A DNA stretch of 64,000 nt, from positions 1 through 64,000 of the forward strand of contig CATXCB010000004.1 of the NCBI GenBank assembly GCA_958366705.1, written 5' to 3'. A program made the position numbers and the translations under genes. Shown here in pieces: positions 7,909-16,567 of this stretch. A model generated the notes under the pieces. It was not told where the DNA came from and did no database searches. It was given only the letters and a program-made list of their open reading frames with translations. Source of the DNA: an uncultured bacterium. Its GTDB lineage: Bacteria; Cyanobacteriota; Vampirovibrionia; Gastranaerophilales; Gastranaerophilaceae. How positions within the stretch are numbered: the first letter of the stretch is position 1; each line of letters opens with the position of its first letter.

Positions 7909-8874
7909 TTATTCTTCTGTTTCATCCATCTTTTTAACATACATTAAACGCAAATCCTTATCATTAACTGCGCTTATTTCAAAATCAACATAATGATCAT
8001 CAGTAGGATATTCACCTATTAAATTTTTCAATAAAATAGTATTTTTACCTAAATATCCCTTAGATGCAGTACCAACTTCTTTATACTGAGCAGTTCCGGC
8101 TCTTTTTGCAACTCTCAAAGTGTCTCCATTTGTTTGAACAAAAGCTCTTGACTCAAGCTGACAATCAAGGATTGAACCGTTTTTATCATCAGTTTCATTT
8201 ATGTAGGTTTCTTCAAATAAACCGCCAGGATTATGCAGAGTTCGTCCATCTTTTGTTGTAATTGTAAAGTTACCTGATGGTATTCTTAATACACGCTTGC
8301 CATATGATTCATGATTACCTTTATAGTCTAAAATTTCTGTATCATATACAAGAATATTTTTGGAAGACTCAAGAAGATTTATATCACCAATTTCTCTTTT
8401 AGCATACTCCCAATCTCGAGTACCCTCATAGTGAATAATATTTCTTTTTGCAGTTGTATCATTCTTATTTACATCAGTACTATCTATCTCCCAGTTTTGC
8501 ATATTATTAAATAAGCTATCTAACGGAATTGGTCTCTGGAACTTGTAATACCATTTGATAATAGTATCACCCGGATGACAATAACCTGTAGTATCAATAA
8601 TTGAAGCATCTGCATCAGCGTTAGCATCAGCATTTGCATCTGCATCAGCATGAGCATAGGCAATAACTTCTTTATCACAACTTGTTACAACAGAACCTGC
8701 AACAGGAAGAAAACATAATGCCATAATGGCATTTCTCATTAACTTGCTGTTATTTTTATCATTATTATTAGCTGTAAAATTTACTTGTTGATTATCAGAA
8801 CGAACTTCAACACCATGTTGATTATTATAAAATGTTCTTTTCGGGGTATTACATCCAATTGAATTAACTTGCAT
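7909..8874 (-). CDS. Predicted envelope protein with an Ala-Asp repeat
   Basis: This 321-residue protein is not recognised. Its N-terminus is odd: about 45 polar residues, including V-N-F-T-A near 31-35, precede a hydrophobic stretch (47-64) ending in V-T-S-C66, which looks like a displaced lipobox. A run of alternating Ala with Asp/Asn/His follows (about 75-90). The remaining 230 residues are rich in beta-type sequence and charged loops. Either the true start is downstream or this is an anchored protein with an unusual leader. No operon partner is seen. The ATG has a weak AGGAGG-like site (CCTCC at 8881). Confidence 0.6.
   Translation of the reverse strand: MQVNSIGCNTPKRTFYNNQHGVEVRSDNQQVNFTANNNDKNNSKLMRNAIMALCFLPVAGSVVTSCDKEVIAYAHADADANADANADADASIIDTTGYCHPGDTIIKWYYKFQRPIPLDSLFNNMQNWEIDSTDVNKNDTTAKRNIIHYEGTRDWEYAKREIGDINLLESSKNILVYDTEILDYKGNHESYGKRVLRIPSGNFTITTKDGRTLHNPGGLFEETYINETDDKNGSILDCQLESRAFVQTNGDTLRVAKRAGTAQYKEVGTASKGYLGKNTILLKNLIGEYPTDDHYVDFEISAVNDKDLRLMYVKKMDETEE
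8606..8657. repeat. Hexamer minisatellite coding Ala-Asp/Asn
   Basis: About eight and a half tandem copies of a 6-bp unit (GCATCW-like on the plus strand) encode alternating Ala and Asp/Asn/His. All copies keep frame, so unit gain or loss would change length without breaking the protein. Confidence 0.8.
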
Positions 8875-9022
8875 AACTGCCTCCTATTTATGAAACTGTT
8901 CATTATAAATCCAAACAAAAATTATCTTGCTATTAAATATAACATAAAGATTAATTTTAACAGCAAAACTCAAACAGCAAGCAGATTTTCAGAGATAACA
9001 GCACCTTTACAAACCGTAACAA

Positions 9023-10042
9023 TTACTGTTCAGCAAGCTTTTCTCTAACTAATTTTTCAACTTCTGCTAAAATATCAGGATTCTGTTCTAAAAATTCTTT
9101 AGCCTTTTCTCTGCCCTGACCTAATTTTTCTTCATTATAACTGAACCAGGCACCCGCTTTTTTTACAATACCAAGATTAACTGCAACATCTAAGATATTG
9201 CCGATTTTAGAAATTCCTTTACCAAAAATAATATCAAATTCTGCAGTTCTAAAAGGAGGAGCGACTTTATTTTTCAAAACTTTAACTCTTACATGGTTAC
9301 CGATTTCACCATCTTCACCTTTTAAACCTTCGGTACGCTTAATTTCCATACGAACTGAAGCATAATATTTTAAAGCATTACCACCGGTAGTAGTTTCAGG
9401 ATTACCATACATAACCCCGATTTTCATTCTTAACTGGTTAATAAAAATAACTGTTGTGTTAGTTTTTCCGATAATACCTGTTAACTTTCTCAAAGCTTTT
9501 GACATCAAACGAGCTTGAAGCCCCATTTGCTGGTCTTCCATAGAACCTTCGATTTCAGCTTTAGGGACAAGAGCCGCAACAGAGTCAACAACAACAATAT
9601 CAACAGCACCTGAGCGAACCAATTCTTCTGTAATATCAAGAGCTTGCTCCCCTGTATCAGGCTGGGAAATAAGCAAATCATCTACTTGAACACCTAAATT
9701 TCTTGCATATTCAGGATCAAGAGCGTGCTCTGCATCAACGAAAGCTGCAATACCGCCTTTTTTCTGACATTCAGCAACAATATGCTGTGCAAGAGTTGTT
9801 TTACCGGAAGATTCAGGGCCATAAATCTCAATAATACGACCTCTAGGGATACCGCCAATACCAAGGGCAACATCAAGAGATAAAGCACCTGTAGGGATAG
9901 CATCTACGTTAACTGTAGCCTTATCACCAAGCTTCATTATTGAACCTTTACCAAAATCTTTTTCAATTTTTTCGATTGCTAATTTTAAAGCTTTACTTCT
10001 TTCTTCGCTAACATTAACTGCTGGTGCTTCTTTAGCTGCCAT
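9023..10042 (-). CDS. recA: Recombinase RecA
   Basis: This is the DNA strand-exchange ATPase of homologous recombination and SOS induction. The 339 residues match the family. Visible are Walker A G-P-E-S-S-G-K-T (75-82), Walker B V-V-V-D-S (150-154), the L2 region around 208-222 and the I-N-Q-L-R motif at 201-205. It starts 12 bases after the stop of an HTH/coiled-coil gene on the same strand, so the two are very likely cotranscribed. No clear SOS box was picked out upstream. Confidence 0.98.
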   Translation of the reverse strand: MAAKEAPAVNVSEERSKALKLAIEKIEKDFGKGSIMKLGDKATVNVDAIPTGALSLDVALGIGGIPRGRIIEIYGPESSGKTTLAQHIVAECQKKGGIAAFVDAEHALDPEYARNLGVQVDDLLISQPDTGEQALDITEELVRSGAVDIVVVDSVAALVPKAEIEGSMEDQQMGLQARLMSKALRKLTGIIGKTNTTVIFINQLRMKIGVMYGNPETTTGGNALKYYASVRMEIKRTEGLKGEDGEIGNHVRVKVLKNKVAPPFRTAEFDIIFGKGISKIGNILDVAVNLGIVKKAGAWFSYNEEKLGQGREKAKEFLEQNPDILAEVEKLVREKLAEQ

Positions 10043-10054
10043 AATGACTTTCCC

Positions 10055-10582
10055 CTATTCCCAAACGTAAACTTCTTTTTTCTTATAAAAACCTAAAGCA
10101 ACAGGCTTATAGCTGTTTAATTCGTTTTTCAACTGATAAACTTCTTTGTTCAAATCAACGATTTTTTGCTTCAAAGTTTCGTTATCAGTTTTGCAGCGAA
10201 TCAATTCAACAACAACATCGTCCATACCTTCAAGTTTTTCATCAATAACTTTAGCGATTTTGTTACTAAGTTTAACTTCTAGTTCTTGAAGAGTATTTAA
10301 AATACTTTTAACAGCAGCGCTATTACTCTGAGACGAAGAAACACCTGCAGAAACAGGAGTTCTTACCGCAATAGGGTTTGACACAGTACCATTAACCTGT
10401 GCTTGAATTTTTCTAAGATTTTTTACTTCATCGTAAGAAAAATATGTATGACCTTTAGCATTTTTACGAGGTCTTATAGCTGCCTTTTTGCATAAATCAA
10501 CAATTTCTTTATTGTCAGCTTTTAAAATAGTTCTAACTTCCTGTGGAGTTAAAGTTCTCTCATTCAATCTGTCTTTTATCAT
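10055..10582 (-). CDS. MerR-like HTH protein with coiled coil, upstream of recA
   Basis: This 175-residue protein is of unrecognised family. Residues about 10-58 resemble a MerR-type winged helix: T-P-Q-E-V, then G-H-T-Y-F-S-Y-D-E-V-K-N-L. A Ser/Val-rich linker (65-90) follows, then a long heptad coiled coil (about 92-160) that suggests oligomerisation. There is no membrane segment. The 12-base gap to recA implies a shared transcript, so a regulatory or DNA-binding role connected to recombination is possible but unproven. Confidence 0.75.
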   Translation of the reverse strand: MIKDRLNERTLTPQEVRTILKADNKEIVDLCKKAAIRPRKNAKGHTYFSYDEVKNLRKIQAQVNGTVSNPIAVRTPVSAGVSSSQSNSAAVKSILNTLQELEVKLSNKIAKVIDEKLEGMDDVVVELIRCKTDNETLKQKIVDLNKEVYQLKNELNSYKPVALGFYKKKEVYVWE

Positions 10583-10765
10583 TCTTATCTATCCCTTAAA
10601 AAACATTCCCAATATTATTCTATTACATTCATAAAAAACTGGCAAATAAATTTTAATAAACATGAAGAAATGTAAAGGGTAAATACAGGCAAAATAACGG
10701 CACAGCAAAGAAATTTTTCCACACTAATACTTCCTCATATAGAGGGAAAAAATAAAGCCTAAATT

Positions 10766-11455
10766 TTAGTATTCCATTTTCCAGCCGGCTTCAATAATTG
10801 CAGTCAAACAGCCTGCTGCCAAAGAAAATATCCCATCCGCGGCAGCACCCTGGGTACATAGTGAAGCAGCAGCTCCATAATTATTATCCGCACAACCACT
10901 CTGATAATCTGAAATGGAACCATCTTTATGCATATCCATTGAAAAAACGTCTCTTCCCAGAATATTTGGCCCTGCAGAACTGTTTACATCAACTATCATA
11001 CTTAAACATACATTATTAGGGTTATGAAAACCACAAATGGCAGCACCATCTGCTGTTTGTACGCAATATTGACTTATTGTACCTGCGTTACTTCCATTGA
11101 AAGTTTTATATGAATCTGCAGCAGTTCCCGCAATACACTCTCCTGTCCCGTTAGCACCACAATTTGTTTGAACAGGAAGAAGATATTTATCAAACCAGTT
11201 TTTTATCCCTGCAGTACAATCACCACCGGCACCTTTAACACAGGAAATAGCTGTTGTATCATAAAAATTGTCAACATGCTCAACTTCCATAATAGTTTGA
11301 GCTGCAGATGATATTTTTGAATATGTCTTTTGCAGCTGGGCAGTAAGCATCCTTTTCTGATAATTTTTCATTGTAGAAGGTATAGACAACGCTGCAACAA
11401 CCCCGACAATTCCCAAACATATTAAAACTTCTGATAATGTAAAAGCTTTTTTCAT
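10766..11455 (-). CDS. Type IV prepilin-like protein (fourth of a tandem array)
   Basis: This 229-residue protein has the short leader M-K-K-A followed by F-T-L-S-E-V-L-I-C-L-G, giving the N-methylation helix of type IV pilins and pseudopilins. Ala, not the usual Gly, is at the cleavage position. The mature domain carries D-V-N-S-x-x-G-P-N-x-x-G-R-D-V-F and ends G-C-L-x-x-I-I-x-x-G-W-K-M-E-Y, shared with its three upstream neighbours. Several Cys pairs suggest disulfides. AAAGGT precedes the ATG, 16 bases after the previous stop. It is last in the four-gene array read from 13438. Confidence 0.88.
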   Translation of the reverse strand: MKKAFTLSEVLICLGIVGVVAALSIPSTMKNYQKRMLTAQLQKTYSKISSAAQTIMEVEHVDNFYDTTAISCVKGAGGDCTAGIKNWFDKYLLPVQTNCGANGTGECIAGTAADSYKTFNGSNAGTISQYCVQTADGAAICGFHNPNNVCLSMIVDVNSSAGPNILGRDVFSMDMHKDGSISDYQSGCADNNYGAAASLCTQGAAADGIFSLAAGCLTAIIEAGWKMEY

Positions 11456-11471
11456 TCTTTACCTTTCAAAT

Positions 11472-12113
11472 TTAATAATCCATCTTCCATCCGGCTTTCA
11501 TAATTCTGGTCAAACAGCCTCCAGAACCAGGGTTACTACAATTATCCGGATTATTATCATGATCCATAACATTGCCCTCATCTGAAATTATCACCCAGAA
11601 AACATCTCTGCCAGTTGTATTAGGTTCAACAGGGCCATTTACGTCAATATTAATCTCTGCTACACGGTTTGTGGCATTATAATTCATGCACATGGCGGCT
11701 CCATTAGTTGTTTGGACGCAATAATCACCAGCCAAAGTACCTGCATTTGCGCCTTCAATAGATTGGTAGCTTGCAACTGCACAAGGGTTTGGCTTGCCAA
11801 AGCCGCAATCTCTTTTAATTGGCTTTAAATAAGTATTCAAAAAATACCCGGCACCAGCCTGACATTCACCTTTTGCAGCGTTAGTACAAGAAGTTGCAGC
11901 AGCAGCGGTTGTTTCTGTAAAATGCGCAGTATTTTGATCATTCATAATAGCCTGAGCAGCATCAGAAAGCTGAGAATAGACTTTTCTTAATTGAGCAACA
12001 TACATTCTGTTTCTATAATTCTTCATTACAGCAGGAACCGTTAGAACCGCAATAATCCCAATAATTCCCAGTGTAATTAAAACCTCTGATAATGTAAAAG
12101 CTTTTTTCATCAT
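11472..12113 (-). CDS. Type IV prepilin-like protein (third of a tandem array)
   Basis: This 213-residue protein has leader M-M-K-K-A then F-T-L-S-E-V-L-I-T-L-G. The mature motif D-V-N-G-x-x-E-P-N-x-x-G-R-D-V-F and the end G-C-L-x-R-I-M-K-A-G-W-K-M-D-Y match the other array members. An Ala/Cys-rich middle (about 60-130) aligns with the neighbours, indicating local duplication. AAAGGT lies just before the ATG, and the gap to the preceding gene is 12 bases. Confidence 0.88.
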   Translation of the reverse strand: MMKKAFTLSEVLITLGIIGIIAVLTVPAVMKNYRNRMYVAQLRKVYSQLSDAAQAIMNDQNTAHFTETTAAAATSCTNAAKGECQAGAGYFLNTYLKPIKRDCGFGKPNPCAVASYQSIEGANAGTLAGDYCVQTTNGAAMCMNYNATNRVAEINIDVNGPVEPNTTGRDVFWVIISDEGNVMDHDNNPDNCSNPGSGGCLTRIMKAGWKMDY

Positions 12114-12125
12114 TTACCTTTCAAA

Positions 12126-12818
12126 CTAATAATTCATCTTCCATCCGCTTTCAATTAACGCATTTAAACATCCACCCGGAGCCTTAAATATATGATCAGA
12201 AGCACCTTTTCCACACTCAGAAGCCTCAACTCCATTCGCTCCATCCGCGCAGCCACTACCATAATCTGAAATTGAGCCGTCTCTGTGAATATCCATTGTA
12301 AATACATCTAAACCTGCAACATTAGGTTCATCTTTACCATTAACATCAACTACCAATGTTGTACATGTAATTTCAGAATTAAAAGTACCACAAACAGCAG
12401 CACCATTAGCCGTTTGAACACAGTAATCTCCATAGGATGTACTTTGAATTGCAGTACCATCCATTGTTTTATAAGCTGTAGCAACACAAGCATTTGTGTT
12501 ATTCGTATCACCACAATTGTTTTTTATAGTTTTTAAATAATTTGTTAAAAAATATCCGACACCTTTTTCACACTTGCCATTAGCCGGATCTGAACATGAC
12601 AATTGAACTCCTCCGGTTGATTCATAAAAAGACTGTGCCTGTTCATCACCCATCATTGTTGTTGCAGCATTTGACAGCTGTGAATAAACCTTTTGCAGTT
12701 GTGAAACATATACTTTACGACGATAATTTTTCATTATTGTTGGAATTGTCAACACTGCAACAATCCCGACAATTCCAAGAGTGACCAAAACTTCTGATAA
12801 TGTAAAAGCTTTTTTCAT
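12126..12818 (-). CDS. Type IV prepilin-like protein (second of a tandem array)
   Basis: This 230-residue protein has leader M-K-K-A then F-T-L-S-E-V-L-V-T-L-G. It is closest to the gene at 10766: both have D-V-N-x-x-x-x-P-N-x-x-G-x-D-V-F, followed by M-D-I/M-H-x-D-G-S-I-S-D-Y, and both end in G-C-L-x-x-x-I-E-x-G-W-K-M. These two genes look like recent duplicates. AAAGGT precedes the ATG and the gap to the preceding gene is 14 bases. Confidence 0.88.
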   Translation of the reverse strand: MKKAFTLSEVLVTLGIVGIVAVLTIPTIMKNYRRKVYVSQLQKVYSQLSNAATTMMGDEQAQSFYESTGGVQLSCSDPANGKCEKGVGYFLTNYLKTIKNNCGDTNNTNACVATAYKTMDGTAIQSTSYGDYCVQTANGAAVCGTFNSEITCTTLVVDVNGKDEPNVAGLDVFTMDIHRDGSISDYGSGCADGANGVEASECGKGASDHIFKAPGGCLNALIESGWKMNY

Positions 12819-12832
12819 TTCAAACCTTTCGT

Positions 12833-13438
12833 TTAGTAATTCATAACCCAGTTATCCTGAATAAGACGGTTTAAACATCCGTTTCCATACTGGTCATTCC
12901 CGCAATCTGAAGCAGCCGCACGACTCATTAGAGTATTATTTTTAGAATCTATCCTAAACCAGAACATATCACGCCCACCAATATTTGGGCCATCAAGAGA
13001 ATTTATATCAACAGCAACAATACATTCTGCAATATCATGAGCGCAAGATAGTGCAAGAACTTCACCGCTGGCAAGTTTTACATAAGCGTAATTCTTAATT
13101 TGATCAAGACTACCAGTCTCTGAATTGTTTATCTTACCGTATTGATCAGCAAAAGGAAATGATTTATCAAGAGATGCTTTTTTGAAATATTTATCTAAAA
13201 ATTCCTGCTGAGCATTTTTGTCAGACATGCTGTACCTGGTCTGCTGAAAATATGAAACATTACTGTCAACGCAAGACCGCTCAACAGCTTCTGACAACAT
13301 TTCGTATACTCTTTTTAATCTGGTTGTATATATTTTTTTATGATAATCTGTTAAAAATCCCGGTATAACAAGTACGGCAATAACCCCGATAATTGTCATC
13401 GCAACCAGTAATTCACCAACAGTAAGGGCTTTCCTCAT
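12833..13438 (-). CDS. Divergent type IV prepilin-like protein (first of a tandem array)
   Basis: This 201-residue protein is the first gene of the array. Its leader differs from the others: M-R-K-A then L-T-V-G-E-L-L-V-A-M, with Leu in place of the conserved Phe and Gly before Glu5. Glu5 is kept. The motif D-I-N-S-x-D-G-P-N-x-x-G-R-D-M-F and the end G-C-L-N-R-L-I-x-x-N-W-V-M-N-Y place it in the same family. Being first and divergent, it could be a minor or initiating pilin, which is inference. A GGATG ribosome site lies upstream. Confidence 0.82.
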   Translation of the reverse strand: MRKALTVGELLVAMTIIGVIAVLVIPGFLTDYHKKIYTTRLKRVYEMLSEAVERSCVDSNVSYFQQTRYSMSDKNAQQEFLDKYFKKASLDKSFPFADQYGKINNSETGSLDQIKNYAYVKLASGEVLALSCAHDIAECIVAVDINSLDGPNIGGRDMFWFRIDSKNNTLMSRAAASDCGNDQYGNGCLNRLIQDNWVMNY

Positions 13439-13499
13439 AACATAACATCCTGCTTTATAAATACGTATATTTAAAATTATACTACTTTTTCCCGCTCAT

Positions 13500-13830
13500 T
13501 TCAAGTGCATAACAAAAGGAGTTTATATACCAAATCTTTATACATCATTACGAGGAGAACAGATTTTCGATAGGGTGGAGACCGTAAGATGGAGGGTAAT
13601 GTTGAATTTTCCGACTACACGAATAATACGTAACAGTCCGGCGCAGCAATCCATTAACCAACCGAGTCTGTCACCCTGAACTGACTAGAAAATTAGTTGA
13701 GTTTTGGAAACGTAATTTTCTGTCATGCTGAACTTGTTTCAGCATCTAATAAGTTACAAATTCAAAACACACAGGAACCTTCCTCCAAAGATTGACAGAA
13801 TGACGTGTTTTCCTCGCACTTTAGGAGAAA
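13500..13830. repeat. Cluster of interspersed repeats
   Basis: The 422-base gap between the prepilin array and the Ycf45-like gene has no credible ORF. It contains a GTCACCCTGAACTGACTAG-type unit with AAAATTAGTT (compare 17930), a TGTCATGCTGAACTTGTTTC unit with AGCATCTA (compare 45384), and degenerate ATTACGAGGAGAAC and TCCTCGC units. Confidence 0.7.
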
Positions 13831-13860
13831 GGCCCAAACCTGTTATTAGATAATCCGAAA

Positions 13861-15480
13861 TTATCCTATTTTTTCTTCATAATCAGAACCGCCAACAATT
13901 CTTAAATGCCTGTTGTCGCCCTCACCAACTGATTTACTTTCCAGATTGTGCTGTTCGACAAGTTCATGCTGAAGTTTTCTGATTTGCTGATTTTGCGGCT
14001 GCAATTCTATATCTTTTGCTCCCGCAAGAACTTTTTCTATTGCAATTTTAGCCTCATCCAGAGCTTTTTCTGTTATATCGTAAAATGTTTGTTTTTCATT
14101 CAATTCTGCAATATCCAAAGCTTCCTTGATTACTTTTTGAATCTGTGCCATTGAATTTGTTTTGACATAAAAGATTTGAATACGGCTTTCTTCAGCACTG
14201 CTCAAAACTTTAGCCCCGCCTTTGACAAAATTCTTATGCGCAATTACAATATCCGCGTCATCTAAATTTCTCGTTATTTCAGCATTCAAATCAAGTCGTT
14301 CTATAACTTTTTCTGCAATACTCCTTGATACTGCATACAAATAGATTTTTTTGAACTTTTTAACATCTTCAACATACTTTTGCCTTGAAAAACTGAACTT
14401 CAGGCTTTCAGGATGTTCAATTTTATCATCCAACGCGTTTATTTTATCAATCACATTAGGCACTCTTGCCGGAACCGGACATTGCGGATTAGTAAAATCA
14501 TAAACCTTATCAACCTTACGAATTTCCGGTCTGATAGGCCATCCTCTTAAGATATAATCAACCGCTTCTGATGTATTTTTGTAAACTGCAAGCGTATTTC
14601 TATCAAGAATTTCTATAACAATATCAAAGGTCGGCTGTTTCTCACGTTCCAGAACAGTTTTTTGTGAAGAACGGCGCTTAGCCTCGTCATCACCCAACGT
14701 AACGGATTGAATACCGCCGACCAAATCTGATAATGTTGGATTCTTTATTAAACTTTCTAAACTGTTGCCATGCGCGGTTGCAATAAGCATAACTCCGCGT
14801 TCAGCAATTGTTCTTGCAGCTTGAGCTTCAGCTTCTGTACCTATCTCATCAACGACAATAACTTCAGGCGTATGATTTTCAACCGCTTCAATCATTATGT
14901 CTTTTTGATATTCAGGTTGTCTAACCTGCATTCTTCTGGCGTGACCGACGGCAGGATGCGGAGTATCACCATCTCCGGCAATTTCGTTTGAGGTATCTAC
15001 GATTACAACACGTTTGCCAAGTTCATCAGCAACCAGTCGTGAAATTTCTCTTAATTTTGTTGTTTTTCCGACACCAGGCCTACCTAAAAACAGGATACTT
15101 TTATTCTGCAAGCAAATATCTTTTATACAAGAAATTGTTCCGGTTACAACTCGACCAATTCTACATGTAAGACCTACAATTTTTCCCTGCCTGTTTCTTA
15201 TTGCGCTAATTCGATGAAGAGTTCCAGGAATACCGGAACGATTATCTGATGTAAATTCTTGAACCCTTGAGGTTATATATGAAATATCATCATAGTCAAT
15301 ATTTGAAGTATCAATATACTCTATTTTTCCGTCTGAGTGCCTTATTTCCGGAGGACGACCAATATCGAGCACAATCTCTATAACATCTTCCATTTTTTCA
15401 TAGATAATGTGATGCTTGATTCTATCGGGTAAAATCTCCACTATTTTCTCTAAGTCATTTTGAAATTGTAAGTTGCTCAT
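13861..15480 (-). CDS. R3H-domain AAA ATPase (Ycf45/SpoIIIAA-like)
   Basis: This 539-residue protein is of the family called Ycf45 in cyanobacteria and plastids. The ATPase core has Walker A G-R-P-G-V-G-K-T-T (133-141) and an acidic Walker B in V-I-V-V-D-E-I-G-T near 210-218. A mid-region of unknown fold follows (about 320-470). The end contains an R3H-like signature, R-x-x-x-H in R-K-L-Q-H near residue 506, with S-x-S-x-G and R-x-L-x-I after it, suggesting binding to single-stranded nucleic acid. The cellular role is not established. It is a good marker for cyanobacterial affinity. Confidence 0.9.
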   Translation of the reverse strand: MSNLQFQNDLEKIVEILPDRIKHHIIYEKMEDVIEIVLDIGRPPEIRHSDGKIEYIDTSNIDYDDISYITSRVQEFTSDNRSGIPGTLHRISAIRNRQGKIVGLTCRIGRVVTGTISCIKDICLQNKSILFLGRPGVGKTTKLREISRLVADELGKRVVIVDTSNEIAGDGDTPHPAVGHARRMQVRQPEYQKDIMIEAVENHTPEVIVVDEIGTEAEAQAARTIAERGVMLIATAHGNSLESLIKNPTLSDLVGGIQSVTLGDDEAKRRSSQKTVLEREKQPTFDIVIEILDRNTLAVYKNTSEAVDYILRGWPIRPEIRKVDKVYDFTNPQCPVPARVPNVIDKINALDDKIEHPESLKFSFSRQKYVEDVKKFKKIYLYAVSRSIAEKVIERLDLNAEITRNLDDADIVIAHKNFVKGGAKVLSSAEESRIQIFYVKTNSMAQIQKVIKEALDIAELNEKQTFYDITEKALDEAKIAIEKVLAGAKDIELQPQNQQIRKLQHELVEQHNLESKSVGEGDNRHLRIVGGSDYEEKIG

Positions 15481-15782
15481 ATATTCGCTGCCTTTCTATT
15501 TTGATTATAACAAAATATTTAATGGCTATTATTTTGCGAGTTATTATAGGGTATATCTTATATATATATTATACTACATGTAACGACCAAAATGCCATGT
15601 TTCTTCACTACACGTGTAATAATTTTAACAAAACTTTACAATTCAAAATAGGGTCTAACTTAGATACTGCAAGGCTTTCCATTTAAAAAAATAGAAAAAA
15701 AATAAATCTGGATCTTTGGTTTATTTAATAAAATAAAAATCAATAAACTAATATTTAGAGATTTTTATATATTAAAATTTAT
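15481..15782. other. Intergenic, very A+T-rich, nothing assigned
   Basis: About 300 bases upstream of the Ycf45-like gene and downstream of the HTH gene at 15783. TA-rich runs (15555-15575) could include promoter elements for the minus-strand ATPase gene. No ORF, hairpin or repeat unit of the interspersed families was recognised. Confidence 0.5.
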
Positions 15783-16007
15783 TTACATTTTACTATTAGA
15801 CAAATCTAAAAATTCTAATTTATAATCTAGTATTTCACCAATATATTCTGCTTCTTTTAAAGATAAAGTTTCTCTGTTTAATTTTCCCATAAGACTATTA
15901 TATGAGTAATCTTCTCCAGTGTAGTCACTGAGTTTTACAGCAAGATTTTTTAATGTCATCCCGCGTGAAATTACTAACATTTTTATTTTTGCCTTAATTT
16001 TATTCAT
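15783..16007 (-). CDS. Small HTH regulator, divergent from a prepilin pseudogene
   Basis: This 74-residue protein looks like a single helix-turn-helix domain of the Xre/LLM type: M-T-L-K-N-L-A-V-K-L near 17-26, then N-S-L-M-G-K-L-N-R-E-T-L near 37-48, and an acidic E-A-E-Y-I-G helix. No effector domain is present. It is transcribed away from a disrupted prepilin gene at 16116, with a strong promoter and repeated sites between them. Two other loci (26313/26628 and 31025/31388) have the same layout, so it is probably the local repressor. Confidence 0.7.
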   Translation of the reverse strand: MNKIKAKIKMLVISRGMTLKNLAVKLSDYTGEDYSYNSLMGKLNRETLSLKEAEYIGEILDYKLEFLDLSNSKM

Positions 16008-16029
16008 AATAGGCTAATTATAGCTTTTA

Positions 16030-16095
16030 TTGACTTCTAATATAAAATAATTTATAATTATATTTAAATACAAACTATTATATTCAAATACGAAT
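16030..16095 (+). promoter_or_regulatory. Promoter and repeated operator of the HTH/prepilin pair
   Basis: TTGACT (16030-16035), a 17-base spacer and TATAAT (16053-16058) form a near-consensus promoter toward the prepilin pseudogene. Directly downstream are two 19-bp copies of ATTATATTYAAATACRAA (16057-16075 and 16077-16095) with start-to-start spacing 20. The second also has a TTATATTC/GAATATAA dyad. The placement fits a repressor site. Confidence 0.65.
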
Positions 16096-16115
16096 ATAAT
16101 AATAAGAGGAGTTCA

Positions 16116-16526
16116 ATGGAAAATTCAAAAAAACAAAATGGATTCCGAACCAAGCTCGGAATGACTAATATTTTACCCCCTCGCCCATTTAAGGGAGAGG
16201 GCAGGGGTGAGGGATACTACGCACGTAGATTTGCCACCAGTTGTTTAAACCCCACATCAGCATCTCAGCATAATAGATTCCGAAACAAGTTCGGAATGAC
16301 AAGTGCGCTGAAACGGAGATTCTTCGCATTCGCTCAGAATGACCGTGTTTGCACATAAGCAGCATTTACCCTCTCTGAAGTCCTCATTACCCTTGGTATA
16401 ATAGGCGTGGTCGCAGCTATGACTATTCCTACAATAGCTGCAAATGTTGTAGGAATACAACATAAAAATATATTTTTATTCAAAAGTAGCGAAATAAGCT
16501 CATCAGTTGCTTTTTTTTATCTATGA
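16116..16526 (+). pseudogene. Broken prepilin gene with repeat-derived leader
   Basis: An ATG with AGAGGAG upstream begins M-E-N-S-K-K. It then runs for about 70 codons through interspersed repeats, including R-F-F-A-F-A-Q-N-D-R, and stops at TAA 16356. The next codons, in the same frame, read A-A-F-T-L-S-E-V-L-I-T-L-G-I-I-G-V-V-A-A-M and continue to TGA at 16524-16526. A single nonsense codon thus separates leader and prepilin helix. The aligned codon in the gene at 5450 is AAA. The mature part is also only about 55 residues, lacking the family's C-terminal motifs, so the gene is truncated as well. Confidence 0.75.
16138..16345. repeat. Interspersed repeats inside the prepilin leader
   Basis: The units, in order, are GATTCCGAACCAAGCTCGGA (16141), a CCCTCGCCCATTTAAGGGAG unit ending GGGTGAGGG (16178-16213), GCACGTAGATTTGCCACCAG (16221), GATTCCGAAACAAGTTCGGA (16272) and AGATTCTTCGCATTCGCTCA with GAATGAC (16318-16343). 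All remain open in the leader frame. Confidence 0.75.
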
Positions 16527-16567
16527 TATTATAATAATAACTGTAAATATAAGGAAAAGAAAGAGTA

